Shown piece after piece: positions 55,401-64,000 of a DNA stretch of 64,000 nucleotides. The stretch comes from Polydactylus sextarius (lineage: Eukaryota; Chordata; Actinopteri; Polynemidae): the NCBI GenBank assembly GCA_016801845.1, contig CM028914.1, positions 3,208,001 through 3,272,000 on the forward strand, in the 5' to 3' direction. The first letter of the stretch is position 1; every line of letters starts with the position of its first letter. Below the pieces are notes generated by a model that saw only the letters and a list, made by a program, of their open reading frames with translations, had not been told where the DNA came from and did not search any database. Both the position numbers and the translations under genes were made by a program.

Positions 55401-56906
55401 CCTGCTGGCACAAACTGACTAGGCACTACTGTCTGATGACAAATTAAACCTGCAAATCAGATTTATCAAATCAGATTTATTTTACTTTAACTGGCAGCCA
55501 ATGACAAATCATTACTGCCTTTAAAAAAAAAAAAAAAAAAAAAAAAGATGATGTCTCTCAGTTTTACAACCACACATCATTAAAAGTTACTGGACCCTCC
55601 ATCTGAATGTATTGAATGTAGTGTTATCTGTTTACGAGACGATGGCAAGATATCAAATCGTAATGAGTAAAAAAAATAAAAGATTAATCCAAGTTAAAAC
55701 TGAACATGAATAAAACTTGACCAGACTCTCAACAACAACCACCTCACTCAATTATTCACATATAAAAATGATAGTAAATAACATTACATGCATGTGCAGG
55801 CCTTCGTAACTGATGCTATGACATAGCAGCTACTGGATTTTTTTTTTTTTTTTTAGCCAATTAGCTTATGAAATTCATCTCATGAGGTTTTTTTTTTTAC
55901 ATTAGCCTTGTTCTGTATCATCATTTTAGCCTCCACCCTGATTATGAATCCTCAATTTTGTTTTAAAGCAGCATGCATGACAAAAAAACAAAAACAAAAT
56001 AAATTAATAACACAACCACATATTGACTAAATCCTGCTTTAATTTATGTAGAACATGTCTTGAGTATAAAATCCAACCCGAGTGACGTGTTTCCAAAAAA
56101 AAAAAAAAAAAAAAAACCTCGATGGCCACAAGGGCAAAGTTGCAGCAATGGCTCAGCAACGCCCTTTCCAGCTAACGTTAGCTTAGCTTCATAACGTAAC
56201 GCGTTGAACTGGAGCTGTCAGTTGGGAAGCGAGCTAACGATTTATGCTACCACACAGTCACCATACCAAAACACACAAAGGGCGTTGGTCCACACCAACA
56301 AACCGCTTAGCGACATAACCCGCTATTAAAAATAAAACAACAATACCCCGTTAGTTGTGTAAGAGATTAAGATGTGCAGCACAAGTTTGATAATAGAGCT
56401 ATTTAGCTGATATTCACCACTACAAGACAGCACGGATGTAACTGTTTTAACTACAACATTATACACGCAAATCAGCACGATATCAACAACAATCCGGGTT
56501 TTTTGGATTAAAGTGTTGCAGTTAATTTATGCATTTTCTGGCAAAATCATAATGCTTGCAACCGGCTGTAGAAAATATGGCAGCTAACTGACACTTGCTC
56601 ACTTAGCTTAACCGGCTAACGAGGCTAACGAAGCACGTTAGCTTGTTCCCACTGAACTTCCATAAATAGCCGAAGCTAACGTTAGCCAAAATGTTTAGCT
56701 ACGTTTCACAACAAGTGTCTTCATACAAGTCACGTATCAGCCGATAACATCAGAACATGTTTTAAGATGACAGTCGCACCCAGAATAGTTGATTTGTAGA
56801 ACAGTTAGATTATTTTAATGTTCCCTGTTTGAGTCGATGCTCTTGTGAATGCCAACTTTGCCACTTAGCATAGCTTAGCTTAGCTTAGCTTAGCCTTCGG
56901 CCTCAC
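51901..56906 (-). other. pafah1b1: pafah1b1 5' UTR part of exon 2 and intron 1
   Basis: 5 kb. Just upstream of the ATG the region is CpG-moderate and may include the 5' UTR and its acceptor (for example aacagcag at about 51910). The remainder is AT-rich intron with A runs (52381-52409, 53166-53186, 55521-55546, 56095-56117) and gctaacgttagc words at 56170-56700. No coding exon was recognised. Confidence 0.6.
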
Positions 56907-57260
56907 CGCCATTTTGAGATCGGGACGGGTAGAGCGCAGACACTGCAGGCAATTCGTCGTCAAAAAATAACAAGTCTTTCTAAGTGTCAAAACAAAAATA
57001 AGGACTCGTCTAGGAACAACTAACTTACCCTGAGACAAATGGTGATTCTCATATCCCCTTGACTGACCTGAGCGTGCGATGGGAAAGCTCGGTTTAGATG
57101 TGATATTGCGACTTTTCACATCACCTGGTGCGGCCGCTCAGATTTCTCTCCTCTTTGGTACCACCGCAGTCGCCCGGCCCCGGCTAACGGTCGCGAGTCA
57201 ATATATCGGCGGCGCGCACGTAGAGGTGACCGGGAGCGCGCATCGTGCACTCTTAAATTT
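56907..57260 (-). promoter_or_regulatory. pafah1b1: pafah1b1 promoter and non-coding first exon
   Basis: CpG-rich block. On the - strand the YY1-type motif aaaatggcgg is followed at once by GTGAGG, a good donor, so a 5' UTR exon probably ends at 56907. Human PAFAH1B1 likewise begins with a non-coding exon. The short ATG in this motif is not in frame with the LIS1 start and is unlikely to matter. Confidence 0.55.
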
Positions 57261-57283
57261 AAAGGCAAAAAGCACTGTAATTA

Positions 57284-57329
<46 letters not shown>

Positions 57330-58553
57330 TGTGTGTGTTATTTTATTACTGTGCACACAAGGTTAAATTTAATCATTTTAAAATTAAAATAATAATGATA
57401 ATAATGATAAGAAGAAACAAGTTAATAATTAGAAACAATTAACAAACAAAGATTTTTTACTGTTTTGTGTTTTATTATTTAGTTTTATTATTATTCATAT
57501 AATCATTTGATAAACAACAACCAAACAATAGTTTTTATTTATTTATTTATTTTATTCATTATCATTAGTTATTAGTGAACTTATAACCATTTGCAAACAG
57601 TTAAATTTAAATAATTTTAATGGTAAAACTTTCTCATACATCTTATCCCATTAAGGGTAATAATAAAAATAATAATAATAATGATAATAATAATAATAAT
57701 AATAATACAATTTTCAGGAAATTATAACAATATCTATATTAAAATAAAAACTTGATGGAAGAAAAATTACACCAACTACATGGTACATATTTATTTGATT
57801 TTTTATCTGTTTGGGCAATATCAAAAATTATATTCACTAAGTTCTCATTAATATTTTCTTTATGTGATTGGACCAACTTAAAATAATAACAATCAAAAGC
57901 CCTTTAGATAACTTCAGATAATTTCCTTGTAAACATGAAATGCTCAGATGTTTATTGTTTCCCAACAATCACCTAAATATTAATGACAACAATATGTATT
58001 AAAGTATGATAATGTGACATTAAGTTTTAAGTTTATGTCAATATTTAGGCGTAAGACATAAAGTCTATCATGCTCTGAGAAATGTCGGCACAAGTGTGAA
58101 GCCCAGTGGACACACAGGGGATTGCAAGACAACGGCACATTATTTAAAAAGCTAATAAATTTAATCAAGTTCAATCAAGTTCACTGATGCTGTATTTTAT
58201 TTAAATTGGCCTAAAGATACTGTGCTTTTCTGATTTTAATCTATCAGAATAATCCCTAACATTACTCAATCTGCAGGCATTGCATATTTTATTGACATTG
58301 TATTCCACATATTTCAACAAGAGCAATATCCTCGCTGATCTGTTTGAGATAAGACTTTCTTCAGTATCCAGTCGATCACAGACAACAGCAGGACAAACTG
58401 TCTGCACCTGTCTGCTCCTTCAATATACGTAGCTGTTGTCTGAAAATAGGCTGAGTGACGTATTAACACAGACATTGTGTCTGGCTTTCATGTGTCATCT
58501 GCGTTGATTTTCAGTCAAACAGAAAGCACAGATGTTCTGTTGTAACTGTCCCT
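57261..58553. other. Intergenic region between cluh 3' end and pafah1b1 promoter
   Basis: 1.3 kb, AT-rich. It has a GT run at 57285-57338, a taa/ataa-rich tract at 57655-57710, and no coding exon. The cluh 3' UTR and polyadenylation site must lie here; - strand AATAAA candidates exist (for example plus TTTATT near 57480-57550 and at 58195-58201), but none stands out. Confidence 0.5.
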
Positions 58554-61176
58554 TCAGTCCGCATCGTGTTGCTGTTGTCCTTTATCTGCAGCTCTGAAGT
58601 CTTTTTGCTTTAATAACTGATTTTTTATCTCTTCCACTTGAGCCGCATCTTTTCCTTTCATCTCCGTCCTCAGGTCTGCAACTTCTTTTGCACTGGAAAG
58701 AAAGACACGATACAGTCAGCGATGTATGTTTGAAGAAATCACCAGAACAAACTTGAGATGATGCATGTTAGTGGTTATTATTGATGTTCACCTGAGGGGA
58801 ATGAGAATGATCCCACATGTCAGGTTGAGCTGCTGCAGGATTGCATGAAGGCTCGGAGTTGTAAACTGCAGAGAAACACACACGTGATATAGTCACACAT
58901 GTAGAAATTGACTTAAAGTGGTGGTCCAGAGTAATTTGAACTAGGGTCTATTTCACCATGAATACGAGTCAAACTCCCTCTCAACAGATATTTTACATTG
59001 GTTGAAGTAATATCAAGTTTGACCGTCTTTTGTTTTCACAACCAAATAGTTAACAATGAAAGTAAATGGGGCAGTCAGCCAAACGTATCTAAATTGTCAT
59101 TTTTTAACCACTAATAAAGCTCAAAATATCACTTCACTTCAGCAGCAGCATGAATAGGGTCCCTACACATAAACTGAAGTGCTGATAACTTAGTAAGTGA
59201 ACCCAGAGTTTATTACCTGTTTTACAAGACTTACCCAACATCTGGTTTTATAACAACTGGTGATGAAGGGTGTTTTCAGATCAGCAGATTCATCATTTTC
59301 CTGATGTGACCAAGAAGAGCGAGGAAAATTCATGCTACTGCTGAAGCCCCATTTACTTTCATTGTTAACTATTTGGTTGTGAAAACAAACTCAATACTAG
59401 TTTGACACAAACTCGATATTACTTCAACCAACGTAAAATATCTCTTGAGGGGGTTTGACTCATATTCATGGTGAAATAGAAATAGAGTTCATATTACTCT
59501 GGACCATCACTTTAAACACTTATGTGAGTGGATATAAGAAACAACACAAACCTTCGGAGGTGGGATACAGGCACTGGGTGTGTTACTGTAGATGTGATTT
59601 AAGGCTTTCTGAAGCACCACAGCCTGTTGGGTTAAACTCTTCAGATACTCTGAACTCTCCTTTGCACTGTCATGGTCTTCACCAGCCTTTATATGTGGAA
59701 CAATCAGAACAGTTATGGGCATATAACATCAATATAACACATGTAAAATTGATATTGAAGCATTTTAAACACACCTGGCTCTTATATATTGTAAAAGCTT
59801 CTTTCTCATGTTGCAGAGCTGCGCGAAACTCTCCTTTACTTTCGTATACGGTGGCGAGCAGATGATGACTGCACAGAAGACACAATATTAGGACAATGTC
59901 TGCTACTAGATATGCAAATGTTGAGAAAAAAAACAGAGGATATGTAGATAGATTTGTGATATTACCTGTGTGCGTGCTTTAATGACATGGCACCGTAGTA
60001 TTTTGAGGTTAACTTTAAGGCATTTTGCAGGAATTTAAGTGAAAGTTTGTACTCCATCAGTCCATGAAGAACTAGACCCAACATGCTCTAATGCAACAGA
60101 GACATAAATACATTTATTTACAACACACACATAAGATGCAATTATAGTTTATACCACAAATAAAAGTGACTACATCTTTTTCTTTGTTTCACTATCTTAC
60201 CTAAATTAATCTTTTAGATTTTCTTTTTGTAACGACTCTTTCCTTAAGTTTTATTCTTTGTAAATAATCTTAAAAATCAACCTGAAGAGGTTTTTTTTCT
60301 TTCCATTTGTTCTTTCCTGTATCTGAAAATACCTCACACTACCTCAAATTACTATAAATGATTGACTAAAGAAAATGTATGAACTAAACTACATTAAATG
60401 TGTAAAACAGAGAAATAAAATCCTGTCAGTTTGTAAAAAAAATAAACTTAGATGAGGTCTCACTCACATCCAGCAGAGCTACTTGTGGATGATCCTCTCC
60501 GGTCACGAGTAGAGTCAGATATCGAGCTCGATACAGCAGCTGAAGGGAGGTTGAGTGTTGACCTCCAGCAAAACAGTACAAGGCCAGGTAAGTCTGGATG
60601 AAGACACAGGAGATTGATAGAGGTTGTTCGTCAAAGAAAAGCAGGATTAATATGTTTCATGGTTTATCTAAGAAGGTGAACTCACATAGTCTTGTATGGT
60701 CTGTGGATGGTCGATACCATGAACTCTCTCACTGCTCATAACAGCTTTTTCATGTTGGCTAACAGCCTGCGGGACATTAACAAATATTTATGTCTGTTTG
60801 TATCAAAATGGTCAAACACTGTGTGATATCTTTAATAAAACTTGTCTGGGACCAGGTTAGATTAAAAGGACATGAAATGAATCTTAATGAAGATATTTAC
60901 ATCTGAATATTCCCCGAGGATGTAGCTGAGTCGTCCCAGGAGACGCAGACACATGCACACGTCCTCTTGCAGGACGCCGCACACGCTGCTGAACAGAGTC
61001 AGAGCCTGACTGATCAGTTCGTAACCGTCTTTAAGAAGTCCTGAAAGGAAACATGAAACACTGACTAGATCTGCTCTGAATACAGATGGAGTCTGTAAAC
61101 CATTAAATCATTTTTAATTAGATAAAAATCTGTGTCAAGTAGTGGTGCTTGGATGCATCACCTGTGCTTTAGTGGC

Positions 61177-61257
<81 letters not shown>

Positions 61258-64000
61258 CTGTATATATATATACGTAAAGTATATAAAAACTGTATATATG
61301 TATGTTTGTGTGTGTGTCTGTGTTAAAAGTGTTTTTCATCATCTGACATTTTACAGTCCAGAGTAACATGAACCCAGCATCTATTTCACCATGAACATGA
61401 GTCAAACTCCACCTCAAGAGATATTTTAGGTTGGTTGAAGTAATATCGAGTTTGACAGTCTTTTGTTTTCACAACCAAATAGTTAACAATGAAAGTAAAT
61501 GTAAATTGTCATTTTTTAACCACTAATAAAGCTCAAAATATCACTTCACTTCACAGCAGTAGCATGAATAGGGTCCCTACACATAAACTGAAGTATTGAT
61601 AACTAAAGTGAACTGAGAGTTTATTAAAAACACTGTTTTACAAGACTTACCTAACACCTGGTTTTCATAACAACTGGTGATGAAGGTTGTTCCAGATAAG
61701 CAGATTCACCATTTTCTGAACAAATGGCCGATGTGTCCACAAAGAATGAGGAAAGTGAGGAATCTGCTGATCTGGAAAACACCCTTGATGTTGTTCCAGC
61801 TCAGCACATTCATCATTTTATTCACTGTTCCGAGACACATTGCCCAGTCATGGTATTTAGATATGTTCGGCTGACCACCCTACTTACTTTCATTGTTAAC
61901 TACTTGGTTGTGAAAACAAAACATAAAATATCTCTTGAGGGGGAGTTTGACTGAAATAGACCCTGGGATCATGCTACACTTGGTACCATCACTTTAAAGG
62001 ATAGGGCCACATTTACTTAAAGATAGTATAAACAGTCTAGTTTAGTCTAAAATGACTTTAAAAGTGTGTGTTTAAGTACAAAATTCACTTTTGCTTCAAG
62101 TATTTGCTTATTACTGTAACAAAATGCTGCAACATACAACCCAAACATTAACGTATCCTTTAAGATTTCTGTTTCCCAGGAGGTCAAAGGTCATCTGTGG
62201 TGATTATAGATATAAATAAAGATGTAAATGTTTACACTCACCCTGCTGTACTGCCACCTGCGCGTGCTGCACCAGTCGCGTGGCATCTGTCGCCGTATGT
62301 TTGAGGTGTTTTACCACAGGGAACATGTTGACGACATCTTCTTCTCCAAACGCCGGCCGGTGTCGAGACTCAAACACGTAATCCCTCAGTCGAACCTGAA
62401 AACAGAGAAAAGTCAAGAAAAGATAAAGCAGTGCAAGTAGTAGAAACTATATTCGGTTGCAGCTTCAGACATGATTTTAGGTAAATTTGTTTTTAACAGA
62501 AACATGTTAAATGTCCATGTTTGACCTGGATGCCCGTCTTGATGGCGATCTCTCTCAGCAGTGAAATCCTCTGCAGGCTGTGTTTTTCTATGACTTCATC
62601 TATACTTTCACTGAAAACAAAATGGATAAAAGTGTAAAATCCTGTTGCACATCAGTCATACACACATATACACAGACATACACACTGTAAACACACATGT
62701 ACCTGTCAAAAGTGTAGTGATAATAATCACCAGCCTCCGTCTTGATTCTGCTCCACAGCTCAGCGGAGGTCAACTTCGCCCAAACGCTGTCCGTCAGCAG
62801 TGTGACTCGACTCCCGTGGCTCCGTCGACGTCGACTCCTGCGACGAGAGAGAAGCTCGTCTGAGCAGGACTCAGGGATGGAGGAGGAGGAGGAGCTCAGG
62901 AGGCAGTTCAGGAAGTGACTGACGGCGGCGGAGAAAGCTGCAGCTTCAACGTCCTGGATGAAAACAAGATCAAGATGTTTCATCTCAATATTTTATACAC
63001 AAATACTCAGATAAAACACTCAGTATATGAGCACATCACCTGTAGATACGTCCTGAAGATGTGTTTTGCACTTCTGATGATGATTTCACTGATACAAAGT
63101 CTCTGTGAAGAAACATTTGACTTGTTATTTGTAGATTTTAACATTGTTTGAAGACACTGTAGGATTTTAAACTGTTTTATTTTGTATTTTTATTTATTAT
63201 GCTTTAATTTTTATGTATATAGTTTTTTTTTATCTTTACTAGCAAACTGCTTGACCTGATCACCAGACATAGGATTCATGTTCAGCTCAACATCAAGTCA
63301 AACTGGGTGTCAACAGTCAACATCTGGAACATCTGCAAACATTTCTATTTTTATGATTTCATCAAATCAAAAATAAAATCTGTTTTTTTTTCTGTGGCAG
63401 AAGCTTTTTCATAACAGCAAATGCATTTTTTTTTTACAAGTTAACGTATCTACAACACAGGTTTGTTAATGTCTGTGTTTTTGTTAATAATATCTGTGTA
63501 AGTACCTTAATATGGCTGAGTCTCTCTCCCTCCTCCATCCTGTTCAGCTCCGTCAGCAGACAGCCCAGGTACCGAACGTTCACACCGTGCTGATGCAGCA
63601 CTGAGGTCAGCGTCGGTCCGTCCATCGGCACCGCTGCCTGGTCCAGACAGTCCCTCAGCTACAGCGCACACACACACATTATATCAACATCACACACCTC
63701 AGACTTCAGCTCCACACAAGATTTCAACTCACCAGCGCTGGAATCTGATTCGACAGCAGAAAAGATGCTGCGTCCCACAACAACTTTCTGTGTCTCTGAA
63801 CCTCCTCAGCAGCTTCAGATGAGAAACGAACTCCTGCAGTAAAAAACCCAATTCAGTGTTTATTAAAATCAATCCTTTTATACATAATAAGACTGTTTGT
63901 GTGTGTGTTTGTACAAGTTCATTAATCACCTGGAGAACAAACATCAGAATTGAAGCGGATGTCGAAACAAGTGTCGCTCACTGATCCGACGGCTTCACAA
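58554..64000 (-). CDS. cluh: Clustered mitochondria protein homologue, C-terminal part
   Basis: Cytosolic RNA-binding protein that binds mRNAs of nuclear-encoded mitochondrial proteins and keeps mitochondria dispersed. Exons in transcript order: 64000-63930 (runs off the window), 63833-63733, 63658-63506, 63102-63040, 62953-62703, 62610-62526, 62395-62242, 61040-60901, 60766-60686, 60593-60468, 60087-59966, 59868-59775, 59686-59552, 58865-58792, 58692-58554; all phases join, giving about 595 residues (human CLUH is about 1300). Diagnostic stretches: SDTCFDIRFNSDV, PMDGPTLTSVLHQHGVNVRY (central CLU domain), SAKHIFRTYLQ, AAVSHFLNCLLSS, RHRPAFGEEDVVNMFPVVKH, then TPR-like repeats (CMCLRLLGRLSYILGEYSD; LALYCF; VLHGLMEYKLSLKFLQNA; VYESKGEFRAALQHEKEAF). 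The tail ends QQHDAD. It is more diverged from human than its neighbours are, so it may be one of two teleost copies (cluha or cluhb). Confidence 0.94.
58913..59515. repeat. MITE with long TIRs and TTAA target duplication, copy 1
   Basis: The element 58917-59511 is flanked by TTAA on both sides. Its ends, agtggtggtccagagtaatt and the reverse of attactctggaccatcact, begin inverted repeats that extend roughly 150 bp, including ttcaccatgaat, gttgaagtaatat, and acaaccaaatagttaacaat. There is no open reading frame for a transposase. TTAA duplications point to piggyBac-type mobilisation. It lies in the last-but-one cluh intron seen here. Confidence 0.8.
61180..61273. repeat. TA microsatellite, interrupted
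   Basis: About 94 bp of TA repeats with ctat and catactg interruptions, in the same cluh intron and next to MITE copy 2. Confidence 0.95.
61323..61997. repeat. MITE of the same family, copy 2 (decayed)
   Basis: It shares long stretches with the copy at 58917 (gaagtaatatcgagtttgac, aacaatgaaagtaaatg, ccactaataaagctcaaaat, catgaatagggtccctacac). The right end accatcactttaa is intact. The left end is degraded beside a TA run, and the right inverted repeat has lost internal sequence. It lies in the cluh intron 61041-62241. Confidence 0.75.

Noticed and set aside
59455..59865. + strand 136-codon frame
   Set aside because: Overlaps a MITE end and antisense cluh exons.

Overview
The window is vertebrate nuclear DNA, almost certainly from a teleost fish. 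It holds six spliced genes with GT-AG introns, non-coding repeats typical of fish (MITEs with terminal inverted repeats, a tRNA-derived SINE head, long CA and TA microsatellites), AT-rich introns and CpG-rich promoters. I see no prokaryotic, viral or CRISPR-like content. Species cannot be set from the sequence alone.

Layout. Three genes on the + strand run toward three on the - strand. (1) 117-8699 (+): the 3' part of an elastin (eln) gene, 26 visible exons of Gly-rich repeat and lysine cross-link segments ending in the Cys-Lys-Arg C-terminus. (2) about 11.4/13.5-19.2 kb (+): LIM kinase 1 (limk1), with LIM, PDZ and kinase domains; the first half of LIM1 was not found. (3) 22.8-26.0 kb (+): a septin-4-type GTPase. 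(4) 29.7-40.7 kb (-): mnt, the MAX-binding bHLH-zip repressor. (5) 46.3-51.9 kb, with its promoter near 57 kb (-): pafah1b1/LIS1, complete at 410 codons. (6) 58.6 kb to beyond the window end (-): the C-terminal part of cluh.

The gene order joins two blocks that are separate in human: ELN-LIMK1 (7q11.23, Williams region) and MNT-PAFAH1B1-CLUH (17p13.3, Miller-Dieker region), with a septin-4 gene between. METTL16, which lies between MNT and PAFAH1B1 in human, is not seen here. Several products act on the cytoskeleton (LIMK1 on cofilin and actin, septin filaments, LIS1 on dynein), but nothing in the sequence shows they are co-regulated.

Exon boundaries were placed by hand from splice sites and checked by phase: the pafah1b1, mnt, septin and cluh exon sums close in frame. 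I found no new biological system. The most notable points are a 5-bp frame-breaking deletion inside one elastin repeat exon, a GC-AG intron in limk1 that is 81 bp, in frame and stop-free so that retention would add a hydrophobic insert, a lost or shifted acceptor in a duplicated elastin module, two copies of a long-TIR MITE in cluh introns, and two striking perfect inverted repeats.
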